A stretch of 64,000 bases of DNA. It comes from Rhodococcus sp. UNC23MFCrub1.1. Its GTDB lineage: Bacteria; Actinomycetota; Actinomycetes; Mycobacteriales; Mycobacteriaceae. Positions 1 to 9,427 of this stretch are shown in pieces. A model generated the notes under the pieces. It worked only from the letters and a program-made list of their open reading frames with translations. It was not told the origin of the DNA and ran no database searches. Position 1 is the stretch's first letter; every line of letters begins with the position of its first letter. Both the position numbers and the translations under genes were made by a program. The stretch is from assembly GCF_000686025.1 (NCBI RefSeq), contig NZ_JMLQ01000004.1:248001-312000 (forward strand). The letters are read 5' to 3'.

Positions 1-174
1 GTGTCGGTGATCGCCGCACTGGTCACGGTGGCTGTATCGGTGGCCGTCCTGGCCGCGCATCGCACGATCGACGACGCGGAACCGGTCGACCACGGCGCCG
101 ATGCGGCTGTCGAGAACGACGCCGACGAGGCCGACCGAACCGAGGACGACAGCGTCTCGTCCTCCGTACGCTAG
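1..174 (+). CDS. C-terminal end of a membrane protein (partial)
   Basis: Open from the first base of the window to a TAG at 172-174, so the 5' end is probably outside the window, although the first codon is GTG. The visible 57 residues are one hydrophobic segment (about residues 1-19, rich in V, A and L), a short basic turn (AHR) and a long acidic hydrophilic tail. This is how many MFS-type transporters end: a last membrane helix and a cytoplasmic acidic tail. The family cannot be assigned from so little. Confidence 0.5.
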   Translation: MSVIAALVTVAVSVAVLAAHRTIDDAEPVDHGADAAVENDADEADRTEDDSVSSSVR

Positions 175-240
175 GACCACCGGCCGGACGATCCCGCGGC
201 AGGAATACCTGTCGGCGCCGGGTGGGCGGAGGAGCGTGAC

Positions 241-885
241 GTGCTGCTCGACGGAGCCAACGCACTGATCTACGGGGGCGGCGGTGTCGTCGGGAGCCGG
301 CTGGCCGTCGCCCTGGCCCGCGACGGAGCGCGCGTGCACCTCGCGGGCCGCTCCCGGACGAAGATGCAGCACGTCGTCGACATCATCCGCGCGGACGGTG
401 GCCACGCCGAGGCGGCCGTCATCGACGTGCTGGACGAGGTCGACGTCGACGAGTACGTGGACGTCGTCGCCGCCTGCTCCGGGAGCATCGACGTGTCGAT
501 CGACGTCATCATCCCTGGCCGGGCGTCGCGTTCGACCCACTCCGAAGCGTCGGCGCGTCGGCTCGATCGCACCGAGGTCGCGGATCTCGAACGTCCGGTC
601 CTGGACGCGCTGCGTGCCCACTTCATCACCGCGCGGGCGGCCGCACGGCACATGGTGTGCCAGCACTCCGGTCTCATCCTCGTTCCGCGCTGCCTGCCGA
701 CCGCAGGCGACGCGGGGCTGGACGCGTCGTCGCTGGCCTCCGTCGTCATCGATCGGCTCGCCGCGCAACTTGCCGGCGACCTGGTCGGCACCGGGGTGCG
801 CGTCACCGCCGTCGACACCGATCCGACGTCGGCCGACGAGACGGCCCGACGGCTGGTGGCCGCGGCGTCAGACGGCGATACGTAG
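241..885 (+). CDS. SDR-family protein, probably catalytically degenerate
   Basis: A 214-residue Rossmann protein. Near the N-terminus LIYGGGGVVGSRLA is the dinucleotide-binding glycine motif, and HLAGRS follows as in NADP-type short-chain dehydrogenases. In the place of the catalytic YxxxK the sequence reads DASSLASVV, so neither Tyr nor Lys is present. The usual active-site Ser motif is also not evident. The fold is therefore recognisable but classical SDR chemistry is doubtful. The GTG start has GGAGGAG about 6 nt upstream. The stop overlaps the 3' end of the convergent ABC transporter gene by 18 bp. Substrate unknown. Confidence 0.75.
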   Translation: MLLDGANALIYGGGGVVGSRLAVALARDGARVHLAGRSRTKMQHVVDIIRADGGHAEAAVIDVLDEVDVDEYVDVVAACSGSIDVSIDVIIPGRASRSTHSEASARRLDRTEVADLERPVLDALRAHFITARAAARHMVCQHSGLILVPRCLPTAGDAGLDASSLASVVIDRLAAQLAGDLVGTGVRVTAVDTDPTSADETARRLVAAASDGDT

Positions 886-2616
886 CGCCTCGACGAGATC
901 CCGGTACAGGGTGTCGGTGTCGAGCAGCTCGCGGTGCGTTCCCTTCGACCGGACACGTCCGCGCTCGAGCACGAAGATGGTGTCCGCGTCGATGACCGTC
1001 GACAGGCGGTGCGCGATGGTCACCACGGCACCGTGCACCGACAGGTCGCGGATGGCGTCGTGGATGGCGGCCTCGGTGATGCCGTCCACCTGCGCGGTGG
1101 CCTCGTCCAACAGCAGGATGTCCGGTGGGCGGACGATGGCACGGGCCAACGCGATGCGCTGACGCTCGCCGCCCGAGACCGCCGAGTCGCGCAACTCGGT
1201 GGCGAGACCGGCCGGCAACAGCTCGATCTTCTCGGCCAGCCGCACGCGTTCGAGTGCCGCCCACAGCTCGGCGTCGGTCGCGTCCGGGTGGGTGAGCCGG
1301 AGATTGTCGGCGATCGTGCCCGGCAGTGTGGGTGTGGCCTGCTCGACGTAGCCGATGCGCGCGCGGATCTGACTGTGGGACAAGGCCGAGTACGGGACAC
1401 CGTTCAGGGCGAGTTCGCCGTCCCGCGGTTCGAGGAAGCGCAGGATCAACGAGAACAGCGTCGTCTTGCCGGCGCCCGACGGCCCGACGACGGCGGTGTG
1501 GCCGCGCGACGGAATGCTCATGTCGATCGCGTTCACCGCGGCGCCCTCGTCGCCGTACCCGGCCGTGACCCGAGTGAGGGTGAGCGCCGAGACCTCCGCG
1601 CTCGCCGGCAGGTCCGCGACCGCGGTGGGCGCCTCCTTCTCGAGGTCCATCACCTGCACCTCACGAATGCGGGCCGCGGCGGCGATGCCGCGCTGCAGCT
1701 GCGAGACGTAGAGCGTGAGCTGGGCGACCGGGCCCACCAACTGGAACGCGTAGAGCAGGAACGCGACCAGGCTGGAGACGGCCAGCGCTCCCGAGCTCAC
1801 CCGATACGCGCCCACGCCGAGCACCGCGATGATGGTGAGCTGGATCCCGGAACCGGTGATGGTCCACGCCCAGGCTTCGAGACGCACTGCCCGGATACCG
1901 TAGGACGCCGAGACGCGGGCCTCCTCGATGACCAGCTCGCTCGAACGACTCTCCGCCCGACTGGCCTTGACCGTGCGAACGGCGCGCAACGCGCCCTCCA
2001 GGATGCCGCCGAGCCGACCCATCGCCTCCTGTGCATTGCGTTGAGCGCGAGCCACCTTCGGCATGAGGAACCCGGCGGCGACACCGATGAGACCGATGCC
2101 GAGCAGAGCCGTCCCGAGGAGGGGGAGGTCGAGGGTCGCCATGAGCACGATGACACCCACGATCGCGATGCTGCCGTTGACGATCTCGACCAGCGCCCAG
2201 GACGACGCCTCGCGGAGCAGCATCGTGTCGGACGTGACCCGCGTGAGCATCTCGCCCGCGGGACGAGCGGTGACCGCCGGGATGGTGGCGCCGAAGAACC
2301 GCCGCACCATCGATGATCGCGCCTCGAGCACGACGCGTTCGGCCATGGTTCCCAGGAGCAGGCGTTGAGCCAGACCCACGATGATCCCCACGACGAGGAG
2401 CCCGACCAACAGGACGATGGCCGACCGCGTGGCGCCCGGGACGTCGAAGGAGTCCAACAGTCGTTTGGTGACCAGCGGAGTGGCCAGGGACGACGCGGTG
2501 ACCAGCAGACCGAGAAGCAGACCGAACCGGAACAACCGGCGATGCGGGCGGATGAAGGTCCAGAGGAGGCGGAGATTGGGGAGCCGACCAGGTGCATCGG
2601 GAGTAGCTGTCGTCAC
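868..2616 (-). CDS. ABC exporter, fused permease/ATPase half-transporter
   Basis: A 582-residue half-transporter of the type IV (MsbA/LmrA-like) exporter class. The N-terminal ~320 residues carry six predicted membrane helices. The nucleotide-binding domain follows: Walker A VGPSGAGKTT near residue 376, signature SGGERQ near 480, Walker B ILLLDEAT near 498 and H-loop TIAHRLS near 531. All catalytic motifs are intact, so it should hydrolyse ATP and export a drug, lipid or peptide as a homodimer. No partner half-transporter is adjacent. The GTG start is preceded by TAGTGT (2623-2628, minus strand) with a 6-nt gap and no ribosome-binding site, which suggests a leaderless mRNA. Confidence 0.9.
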   Translation of the reverse strand: MTTATPDAPGRLPNLRLLWTFIRPHRRLFRFGLLLGLLVTASSLATPLVTKRLLDSFDVPGATRSAIVLLVGLLVVGIIVGLAQRLLLGTMAERVVLEARSSMVRRFFGATIPAVTARPAGEMLTRVTSDTMLLREASSWALVEIVNGSIAIVGVIVLMATLDLPLLGTALLGIGLIGVAAGFLMPKVARAQRNAQEAMGRLGGILEGALRAVRTVKASRAESRSSELVIEEARVSASYGIRAVRLEAWAWTITGSGIQLTIIAVLGVGAYRVSSGALAVSSLVAFLLYAFQLVGPVAQLTLYVSQLQRGIAAAARIREVQVMDLEKEAPTAVADLPASAEVSALTLTRVTAGYGDEGAAVNAIDMSIPSRGHTAVVGPSGAGKTTLFSLILRFLEPRDGELALNGVPYSALSHSQIRARIGYVEQATPTLPGTIADNLRLTHPDATDAELWAALERVRLAEKIELLPAGLATELRDSAVSGGERQRIALARAIVRPPDILLLDEATAQVDGITEAAIHDAIRDLSVHGAVVTIAHRLSTVIDADTIFVLERGRVRSKGTHRELLDTDTLYRDLVEALRIAV

Positions 2617-2663
2617 CTCGTCACACTAGTCGCGCGCCGACAGACACCCCTTCTGTCCATCCT

Positions 2664-2720
2664 CGGCCTACCTGCCCGTCCCCGGCCTACCCGACCACCC
2701 GCGGCCGGCCTCCGGCCTAC
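2664..2720. repeat. Degenerate copies of the GGCCGGCCTCCGGCC element
   Basis: Three copies of a GGCCTACC/GGCCTACCCG unit start near 2665, 2684 and 2714, the last two 30 bp apart. The last copy contains the full palindromic core GGCCGGCCTCCGGCC at 2703-2717. The recQ stop codon (TAG, 2717-2719 on the minus strand) lies inside this copy. The same core forms 30-bp tandem arrays inside the M20 gene (15.9 kb) and cysT (44.8 kb) and occurs again before lepA (38.4 kb). Confidence 0.75.
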
Positions 2721-4804
2721 CCGCGACCGATCAACGCGAACGGAAGCACCGCATCGGCCCCCGCCTGCCGGAGCGCCCGCGCCGCCACGGTGAGCGTCCA
2801 CCCGGTGTCGGTGGAGAGATCGAGCAGCAGGACGGGTCCGCGATGCGCCGTCAGATCGGGTGCCTCGAAGGCGTCCACCAATGAGGCGACGCGGAACGCG
2901 GAGTTCGCGCCCGAGACGGGCCGGGCATCGGGCCGACGGTGCAGAACGCCCAGTGGCTCCAGCCTGCCGACCCTCGCCAGACGCTCCCCGAGGTCGTTCA
3001 ACAGCGCCGGTCGGGAGTCGCTCTCCATGACCATCAGCCCGGTGGGCCGCTCGTCCCACGTCCACTCTGCGAGGACCTTGATGCACGCGGCCTCCAGCCC
3101 GTCGGGTGCCGGACCGTCCTCGCCGTCCGTCAGCGCGCGCAGGCGTGGTCCCCACACCGGGTCGGTGAGGCGGCCGAGGATGCGGCCGGTCTCCGGGCCG
3201 TCGCTGATCTTCCCCGACAGCTCGACGCCGACCTTCTTCAGTCCTGTCGGCCACTGCTTGCGGATGGCGAGGTCCAGCCCGGGTCGATCGAGACGCCGCC
3301 GGGTCGACTCCACGTGATCGGCCGACACGTCCGCGGAGAGGTGCTGCCCGGTGCAGTTGTCGCAGCGCCCGCACCGGTCCGCCTCCGCATCCCCGGTGAG
3401 GGACGGATCGTCGAGTTGCCGGCGCAGGAACGCCATCCGGCACTCGTCGGTGCTCTGGTACTCGATCATCGCGCGCTGCTCGGACAGCCGTGCCTCGTCG
3501 AGTCGTTCGTAGCGCTCCCGGTCGTAGTGCCAGTGTTCCCCGGTACCGAGCCAACCGCCCTTGACCCGCCGGACGGCGCCGTCGACGTCGAGGACCTTGA
3601 GCACCATCTCGAGCCGAGTGCGTCCGAGCTCGACGAGCGGTTCGAGAGCCTGGGTGGACTGGGCGCGCTCGGTGTCCAGCACCTCGAGCACCCGACGTAC
3701 GACGTGTTCGCGAGGGAAGGCGACGGACGCGAAGTAGCTCCAGATCTCCCGGTCCTCCGGACCGGGCAGGAGGACGACGTCGGCGCGCTCGGTGGCGCGT
3801 CCCGCGCGGCCCACCTGCTGGTAGTAGGAGATGGGCGACGACGGTGCACCCACGTGCACGACGAACCCCAGATCGGGTTTGTCGAAACCCATGCCCAACG
3901 CCGAGGTCGCGACGAGCGCCTTGACACGGTTCTGCAGCAGATCCTGTTCCGCCGCTTCGCGTTCCGTCGGATCGGTCTGGCCGGTGTAGGCGGCCACCTC
4001 CATTCCTCGATCGCGCAGCAGCGCCGCGAGGTCGTTGGCTCCCGCGACCGTCAGCGAGTAGACGATGCCCGAGCCGGGCAGGGTCTCGAGATGGTCGGCG
4101 AGCCAGGCGATGCGCGCCGTCGGATCGGGGATGGTGACCACGGACAGGTGCAGCGACTCGCGCTGGAGACCGCCACGCAGGACGGTGGTGTCGGCCCCGC
4201 CGACACCGAGCTGTGCCGCGACGTCCTCGACCACCCGATCGTTCGCGGTGGCCGTGGTGGCGAGAACGGGGACCCCCTCGCGCAACTCGGCGATGAGCGA
4301 CCTGATGCGGCGATAGTCCGGCCGGAAGTCGTGACCCCAGTCGGAGACGCAGTGCGCTTCGTCCACCACGACGAGCCCCGCGTCCGCGGAGAGCGAGGGC
4401 AGCACCTGATCGCGGAAGTCCGGATTGTTCAGCCGCTCCGGGCTCACCAGCAGCACATCCAGTTCACCGGCCGCGACGCGTGCGTGGACGTCGTCCCACT
4501 CGGTGACGTTGCCCGAGTTGATGGTGGCGGCGGTGACCCCGGCGCGCTCGGCCGCAGCGACCTGGTTGCGCATGAGCGCGAGCAGAGGCGACACGATGAC
4601 GGTCGGTCCGAGCCCCTGCTCGCGCAACAGGCGTGCGGCGATGAAGTACACGGCCGACTTTCCCCACCCGGTGCGCTGCACGACGAGTGCGCGTCGATGA
4701 TGGACGACGAGCGCCTCGATCGCCGTCCACTGGTCCTCACGGAGAACGGCATCGGGGCCGGCGAGGTCGGTCAGCAGCTCCTGTGCGCGCTCACGGGTAC
4801 TCAT
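2717..4804 (-). CDS. recQ: RecQ-family ATP-dependent DNA helicase
   Basis: A 695-residue superfamily 2 helicase. Walker A (TGWGKS) is near residue 45 and the DEAH box (VVVDEAHCVSDWGHDFRPDY) near 146; that extended DEAH stretch is typical of RecQ. Domain 2 has the RecQ-like QQVGRAGR motif VI. A cysteine cluster near residues 455-483 (CRMAF then CGRCDNC) is the RecQ zinc-binding site. The C-terminal ~150 residues end in LLLDLSTDTGWTLTVAARAL, resembling the PRPP loop of phosphoribosyltransferases but missing its usual double Asp, as in the tail of some actinobacterial RecQ-like proteins. The start overlaps the ribokinase stop (ATGA), so the two are probably co-transcribed. The stop codon is supplied by a repeat element. 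Confidence 0.88.
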   Translation of the reverse strand: MSTRERAQELLTDLAGPDAVLREDQWTAIEALVVHHRRALVVQRTGWGKSAVYFIAARLLREQGLGPTVIVSPLLALMRNQVAAAERAGVTAATINSGNVTEWDDVHARVAAGELDVLLVSPERLNNPDFRDQVLPSLSADAGLVVVDEAHCVSDWGHDFRPDYRRIRSLIAELREGVPVLATTATANDRVVEDVAAQLGVGGADTTVLRGGLQRESLHLSVVTIPDPTARIAWLADHLETLPGSGIVYSLTVAGANDLAALLRDRGMEVAAYTGQTDPTEREAAEQDLLQNRVKALVATSALGMGFDKPDLGFVVHVGAPSSPISYYQQVGRAGRATERADVVLLPGPEDREIWSYFASVAFPREHVVRRVLEVLDTERAQSTQALEPLVELGRTRLEMVLKVLDVDGAVRRVKGGWLGTGEHWHYDRERYERLDEARLSEQRAMIEYQSTDECRMAFLRRQLDDPSLTGDAEADRCGRCDNCTGQHLSADVSADHVESTRRRLDRPGLDLAIRKQWPTGLKKVGVELSGKISDGPETGRILGRLTDPVWGPRLRALTDGEDGPAPDGLEAACIKVLAEWTWDERPTGLMVMESDSRPALLNDLGERLARVGRLEPLGVLHRRPDARPVSGANSAFRVASLVDAFEAPDLTAHRGPVLLLDLSTDTGWTLTVAARALRQAGADAVLPFALIGRG

Positions 4805-5694
4805 GCGTCACGCGTCCCGGCGAGAGCCCGGTCGACCTCGGTGACGGTGGGAGCCGAGGACCCCGCGCCGTCGCGCGTGGTGGCCACGGCTCCTGCCGCA
4901 CACGCGCGCCGAACCGCGGCGGCGGGGCCGTCGCGCCACGCGGCGGCCAGCGTGCCGGCGAAGACGTCGCCGGCGCCCGTGGTGTCGACGGCCTCGACGG
5001 CGGGCGAGGGATGGGCGGTGACGACGCCGTCGGCGCTGCGATGGCGGGCACCGTCGGCCCCCAGCGTGGTGACCACGTGCGGAATGCGGGCGAGTGCGTC
5101 GACCCCCAGGGCGTTCTCCTCGTCGCGGTTGACGATCGCGACGTCGACGAGAACCAGCAGATCGTCGGAGAGCGGTTGCACCGGTGACGGATTGAGGAAC
5201 ACGAGCGTGCCGTTGGCCCGCGCGTGTCGCGCCGCCGCGACGACCGTCGCGACGGGCGTCTCGAGTTGGCACAGCAGGACGTCGGCTTCGGCGACGGCAG
5301 CCAGTTCCTCCGCCGTGAGCTCGGTCAGGGTCTCGTTGGCACCGCCCACGACGACGATGGAGTTCTCCGCGGCGTCGTCGACCGTGATGACCGCGACGCC
5401 ACTCGCGCCCTCGACCTCGCGCAGCAGCGACGCGTCGACCTCGGCCCCGACAAGGGTCTCGCGCAGTTCGAGCGCGAAGGTGTCGGAGCCGACTGCTCCG
5501 ACGAAGACCACCTCGGCGCCGGCCCGAGCGGCGGCGACCGCCTGATTGGCGCCCTTGCCGCCGGGGGAGGTGCGGAACGCGCTGCCGAGGACCGTCTCAC
5601 CCGGTGCGGGCAGCGTGGGGGTGCGGGCGACGAGGTCCATGTTGATGCTGCCGACGATGGTGATGCGGGGACGTGCGGTGTCAGGATCGGCCAT
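4801..5694 (-). CDS. rbsK: Ribokinase (PfkB family)
   Basis: A 297-residue PfkB-family sugar kinase, predicted to phosphorylate D-ribose with ATP. The N-terminal signature is TIVGSINMDLV, followed by GGKGANQAVAAARAGA (sugar-binding region). Near the C-terminus DTTGAGDVFAGTL carries the catalytic Asp and the anion hole. The frame is open further upstream, but ATG at 5694 fits the family N-terminus and is preceded by TAGTGT (5703-5708, minus strand) 8 nt away with no Shine-Dalgarno, so a leaderless start is likely. It overlaps recQ by ATGA. No ribose transporter or regulator is adjacent, so the true sugar could be another ribose-like substrate such as a nucleoside-derived sugar. Confidence 0.88.
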   Translation of the reverse strand: MADPDTARPRITIVGSINMDLVARTPTLPAPGETVLGSAFRTSPGGKGANQAVAAARAGAEVVFVGAVGSDTFALELRETLVGAEVDASLLREVEGASGVAVITVDDAAENSIVVVGGANETLTELTAEELAAVAEADVLLCQLETPVATVVAAARHARANGTLVFLNPSPVQPLSDDLLVLVDVAIVNRDEENALGVDALARIPHVVTTLGADGARHRSADGVVTAHPSPAVEAVDTTGAGDVFAGTLAAAWRDGPAAAVRRACAAGAVATTRDGAGSSAPTVTEVDRALAGTRDA

Positions 5695-5705
5695 GGTGCA
5701 CGACA

Positions 5706-6458
5706 CTAACGGGTGGTTCGGACACCCGAGCCGTCTCGACGAGCGGGCGGCCAGTCCACGAACGACTTGCTCCGCGGCGGCGCGAACGTGCGCACCTTGG
5801 ACGTGCGGAGACCCTGCCGGACCAGCCCCTCGGCGACGGTGATCGCCGCGGTCACCCCGTCGACGACGGGAACGTCGACCCTGGCCCGCACGGCGGCGTC
5901 GAGACCGGACATTCCGCCGCACCCCAGGACGATCACCTCGGCTCGGTCGTCGCGCACCGCGCGCTCCGCCTCGTCGACGACGGCGCGCACCGCCGCGTCG
6001 GGATCACGGTCGAGGTCGAGCACCCCGAGGCCGCTGGCGCGGACCGACGCGCAGCGGGTGTGCAGGCCCGCGACGAGCAGTCGGTCCTCGATCAGCGGGA
6101 CCGTGCGATCGAGGGTGGTCACCACCGAGTACGAACGCCCCAGGAACATCGCGGTGCTCGCCGCGGCCTCGGTGATGTCGACGACGGGAACGTCGAGCAG
6201 CTCCTGCAGGCCCTCGCGGCCGTGCTCGCCGTAGCCGGCCTGCACGACGGCGTCGAACGGTTCCGCGTACGCGCGGACGGTCTCCATGACCGCGACGGCG
6301 GCGAGGTACGACTCGTAGTTGCCCTCCACCGACTCGGCCCCGAACGCCGGCGTCAGCGCGACCACGGTGGTGCCCGGCGACGCGATCTCGCGGGCGCGCG
6401 CACCGATGGCCTCGGTCATGGATCGCGTCGTGTTGACGTTGACGACGAGGATGCGCAC
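5706..6458 (-). CDS. Hydantoin/allantoin racemase-like protein lacking the first catalytic Cys
   Basis: A 250-residue protein of the Asp/Glu/hydantoin racemase superfamily; the N-terminus MRILVVNVNTT is typical. Family members racemise hydantoins or allantoin by a two-base mechanism using two cysteines near residues 76 and 181. The second is present (VLGCGGMSG, Cys180). The first is replaced: the motif reads VVQAGYGEHG with Gly75 (codon GGC). One-base racemisation, decarboxylation or an altered reaction are possible. The gene lies just upstream of, and divergent from, the allantoicase/allantoinase genes, which supports a link to allantoin. GTG start with GGAG about 5 nt upstream. The C-terminal ~25 residues are basic and look like a lineage-specific extension. 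Confidence 0.72.
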   Translation of the reverse strand: MRILVVNVNTTRSMTEAIGARAREIASPGTTVVALTPAFGAESVEGNYESYLAAVAVMETVRAYAEPFDAVVQAGYGEHGREGLQELLDVPVVDITEAAASTAMFLGRSYSVVTTLDRTVPLIEDRLLVAGLHTRCASVRASGLGVLDLDRDPDAAVRAVVDEAERAVRDDRAEVIVLGCGGMSGLDAAVRARVDVPVVDGVTAAITVAEGLVRQGLRTSKVRTFAPPRSKSFVDWPPARRDGSGVRTTR

Positions 6459-6597
6459 GGCAGCTCCGGAGTTCGACGGGAACGGGGTTCGGCGTCGCTC
6501 AGAGTAGACCCGCTCCGCAGGCCGGAAGATATATCGCGAACTCGGTTACGTTGGCAGCGCACGAGCGTGAACCGAACGAGAGGACCGGACCCACACC

Positions 6598-7011
6598 ATG
6601 GCCGAACTGTTCTGCAACGGAGGCGCCATGCGTGGCGGCAACCTGCACCACAACGTCTCCAGTCACACCTTCCTCGGCTCGGTGCGGACGGCGCCGAACT
6701 ACCGGTTCTTCGCGGTGCGCGACGAGTTCCCCGGCCTGCTGCTGACCGAGACCGGTGGCGCCTCCATCGCCGGTGAGCTGTACGACGTCCCGATGGAGAA
6801 CATCCGCACCGACTTCCTGCCGGAGGAGCCCGTCGAACTCGAACTCTCGGTCATCGAGCTCGCCGACGGACGGTCGGTGATGGCCGTGGTGCTGCGACCG
6901 GGCCTGGTCGACTCGCTGTCCGCCGAGCTCACCGAGATCACGGATCTCGGTGGGTGGCGTGCCTACCGCGGGCTTCCCGATCCGGACGAGACCGTCTCTG
7001 CGGGAGCATGA
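6598..7011 (+). CDS. AtzF C-domain-like (gamma-glutamylcyclotransferase-like) protein
   Basis: A 137-residue protein resembling the C-terminal domain of allophanate hydrolase AtzF, which has a gamma-glutamylcyclotransferase-like fold. Recognisable segments are the N-terminal LFCNGGAMRGG, the central FPGLLLTETGGASIAGELYD and the C-terminal GWRAYRG. In AtzF this domain follows the amidase domain and acts in ureido-nitrogen catabolism. Here it stands alone, 3 bp before allantoicase, so it is probably the first gene of an allantoin operon. A plausible -10 (TACGTT, 6547-6552) lies about 45 nt upstream. Its enzymatic role as a free protein is not known to me. Confidence 0.75.
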   Translation: MAELFCNGGAMRGGNLHHNVSSHTFLGSVRTAPNYRFFAVRDEFPGLLLTETGGASIAGELYDVPMENIRTDFLPEEPVELELSVIELADGRSVMAVVLRPGLVDSLSAELTEITDLGGWRAYRGLPDPDETVSAGA

Positions 7012-7014
7012 GTC

Positions 7015-8076
7015 GTGTCCGCCGCTGCTGACTTCCTCCTCTTTCCCGATCTTGCCTCGCGCGCTCTGGGCGGGTCGGTGAGCGCCGCCAACGACGAGTT
7101 GTTCGCGCAGCGCGAGAACCTGATCAAGCCGACGGCGCCGTTCTTCGATCCGTCGGAGTTCGGCCACAAGGGCAAGGTGTACGACGGCTGGGAGACCCGC
7201 CGCCGACGCGACGACGGGCACGACTGGGCTCTCGTGCGGCTGGGTGCGGCGGGCATCGTGCACGGCGTCGTCGTGGACACCGCGTTCTTCCGCGGCAACT
7301 ATCCGCCGTTCGTGTCGGTCGAGGCCGCGTCCGTCGAGGGCTACCCCTCGGCCGAGGAACTGTCGACGGTGCAGTGGCACACCATCGTCGAGAAGTCGCG
7401 GGCCGACGGCGACACGGCGAATCTGTATCCCGTGACCGACACCCGTCGCTGGACCCACGTCCGGTTGTCGATCTATCCGGACGGGGGAGTGGCGCGGTTG
7501 CGGGTGCACGGCGAGGTGGTGCCCGACCCGCGGTTCCTGACCGGAACGGTCGATCTGCTGGCGGCGGAACACGGTGGGCGGCTCGTGGAGTGCTCGGACG
7601 CGTTCTACGCGTCTCCGGCCAACATCATCCTGCCCGGCCGTGCCCGGAACATGGGTGAGGGGTGGGAGAACTCGCGTCGGCGAGGCGGCGGAAACGACCA
7701 CGCGACGTTCGCTCTCGGTGTCGCCGGGGTGCCGCGGCACGTGGAGGTGGACACGTCGTACTACGTCGGCAACGCCCCGGGCTGGGTGCGACTGAGCACC
7801 GTCGACGATCGGGTCGCCGACGTCGCGGATCCGTCCGCGTGGGCCGAGGTCCTGCCGCGTACGGCGGTCCAGCCCGACACGCGGCACCTGTTCCTTCTCG
7901 ACGGCGCCCCTGCCGCAACACATCTGCGCCTCGACGTCTACCCGGACGGGGGTCTGTCCCGGCTGCGGTTGTTCGGCGATCCGGACGAGCGTGGCCGCGT
8001 CGACGCGCGCGCCGCCTGGTGGGACGGGCTTCCCGCCGAACACCGCGCACTCCTCGCCGAGCAGGCCCCGGCATGA
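7015..8076 (+). CDS. alc: Allantoicase
   Basis: A 353-residue allantoicase, which hydrolyses allantoate to (S)-ureidoglycolate and urea. The protein shows the family's internal duplication: first half [16 protein letters not shown] ... [14 protein letters not shown], second half [10 protein letters not shown] ... [14 protein letters not shown]. Each half is a jelly-roll domain and length matches the bacterial family. The GTG start lies 3 nt after the preceding stop. The stop TGA overlaps the ATG of allantoinase, showing translational coupling. Gene order here is the reverse of pathway order (allantoinase acts first). No ureidoglycolate lyase or urease gene is seen in the window. Confidence 0.95.
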   Translation: MSAAADFLLFPDLASRALGGSVSAANDELFAQRENLIKPTAPFFDPSEFGHKGKVYDGWETRRRRDDGHDWALVRLGAAGIVHGVVVDTAFFRGNYPPFVSVEAASVEGYPSAEELSTVQWHTIVEKSRADGDTANLYPVTDTRRWTHVRLSIYPDGGVARLRVHGEVVPDPRFLTGTVDLLAAEHGGRLVECSDAFYASPANIILPGRARNMGEGWENSRRRGGGNDHATFALGVAGVPRHVEVDTSYYVGNAPGWVRLSTVDDRVADVADPSAWAEVLPRTAVQPDTRHLFLLDGAPAATHLRLDVYPDGGLSRLRLFGDPDERGRVDARAAWWDGLPAEHRALLAEQAPA

Positions 8077-9422
8077 GCGCGTGGGATCTCGCGTTCCGCG
8101 CGCGCCGTGCGGTCGTGACCGCGGCCGACGGTTCCCGTACCGAGACGGCGTGCACGGTGGGGGTGCGGGACGGCCGCATCGTCGCCGTCGTGGGTCACGA
8201 CGATCCCGTCGATGCGGACGTCGTCGTGGACCTGGCCGACGACGAGGTACTGCTCCCGGGTCTGGTGGACACCCACGTGCACGTGAACGAGCCCGGTCGC
8301 ACCGAGTGGGAGGGTTTCGCGAGTGCGACGGCCGCCGCGGCCGCCGGGGGCATCACGACCCTGATCGACATGCCGCTCAACAGTATTCCGTCGACGGTCT
8401 CCACCGACGCACTCGACGTCAAACGAGCGGTGGCCGAGCCCGAGGCTCGCATCGACGTCGGCTTCTGGGGTGGCGCCGTACCCGGCAACGTCCCGGACCT
8501 GCGCGCGATGCACGAGGCCGGTGTCTTCGGCTTCAAGTGCTTCCTGCTGCACTCGGGTGTCGACGAGTTCCCGCCTCTCTCGCCCGACGAGCTCGAGGAG
8601 GCGATGCGGGAGATCGCCTCGTTCGACGGACTGCTGATCGTGCACGCCGAGGACGCGCAGATCATCGCCGACTCCGAGAACGCCGGCGGCCGGGACTACG
8701 CAGGTTTCCTGGCGTCGCGACCGCGCGCCGCGGAGAACACGGCCATCGCCGACGTGATCGCGGCGTCGCGGCGGACGGGATGCCGCGTCCACATCCTGCA
8801 CCTGTCGAGTGCCGACGCCGTGCCGCTCGTGGCGGCGGCGAAGAAGGACGGTGTGCGGATCACTGCCGAGACCTGCCCGCACTACCTGTCGTTCGCGGCG
8901 GAGGAGATCGCGGACGGGGCGACCCAGTTCAAGTGCTGCCCGCCCATCAGGGAGGCCGACAACCGGGACGCGTTGTGGCAGGCGTTGTCCGACGGCGTGA
9001 TCGACACGGTGGTCACCGATCACTCGCCGTGCACCACGGAGCTCAAGCGGTTCGACATCGGCGACTTCGGTGTCGCGTGGGGCGGCATCGCCTCGCTGCA
9101 GGTGTCCTTGGCCGCCGTGTGGTCCGAGGCCCGTCGGCGTGGGCACTCTCTCGCCGACGTCGTCGGGTGGATGTCCGCGGCGACGGCGGCTCAGGTCGGA
9201 CTGGAGAGCAAGGGCGCGATCGCGGTGGGCAAGGACGCCGACCTGGCGGTGTTCGCACCGGACCAGGAGTTCGTGGTGCACGCGGAGGAACTGAGGCACA
9301 GGAATCCGGTGAGTGCGTACGACGACCGCACGGTGACGGGCTGTGTGCGCTCGACCTGGCTCGCCGGACGACGCATCGATTTCGACGGTCCACCGCAGGG
9401 AAGGCTGCTGACGCGCGGCTGA
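8073..9422 (+). CDS. allB: Allantoinase
   Basis: A 449-residue cyclic amidohydrolase that opens allantoin to allantoate. Binuclear metal-site motifs are complete: HVHVNEPG after the first strand, the carbamylated Lys in FKCFLLHSG, His residues in VHAED and HILHLSSA, and the Asp in [21 protein letters not shown] is characteristic of allantoinases rather than dihydroorotases or hydantoinases. The ATG overlaps the allantoicase stop (ATGA). The frame is open upstream, but the start is fixed by this coupling and by the family N-terminus. The GntR-type palindrome begins 5 bp after the stop, so the operon probably ends here. Confidence 0.95.
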   Translation: MSAWDLAFRARRAVVTAADGSRTETACTVGVRDGRIVAVVGHDDPVDADVVVDLADDEVLLPGLVDTHVHVNEPGRTEWEGFASATAAAAAGGITTLIDMPLNSIPSTVSTDALDVKRAVAEPEARIDVGFWGGAVPGNVPDLRAMHEAGVFGFKCFLLHSGVDEFPPLSPDELEEAMREIASFDGLLIVHAEDAQIIADSENAGGRDYAGFLASRPRAAENTAIADVIAASRRTGCRVHILHLSSADAVPLVAAAKKDGVRITAETCPHYLSFAAEEIADGATQFKCCPPIREADNRDALWQALSDGVIDTVVTDHSPCTTELKRFDIGDFGVAWGGIASLQVSLAAVWSEARRRGHSLADVVGWMSAATAAQVGLESKGAIAVGKDADLAVFAPDQEFVVHAEELRHRNPVSAYDDRTVTGCVRSTWLAGRRIDFDGPPQGRLLTRG

Positions 9423-9427
9423 TTGCA

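Noticed and set aside
2939..5545. An 868-codon open frame on the plus strand opposite recQ and rbsK
   Set aside because: It is a shadow of two clear minus-strand genes and shows no domain or start signal.
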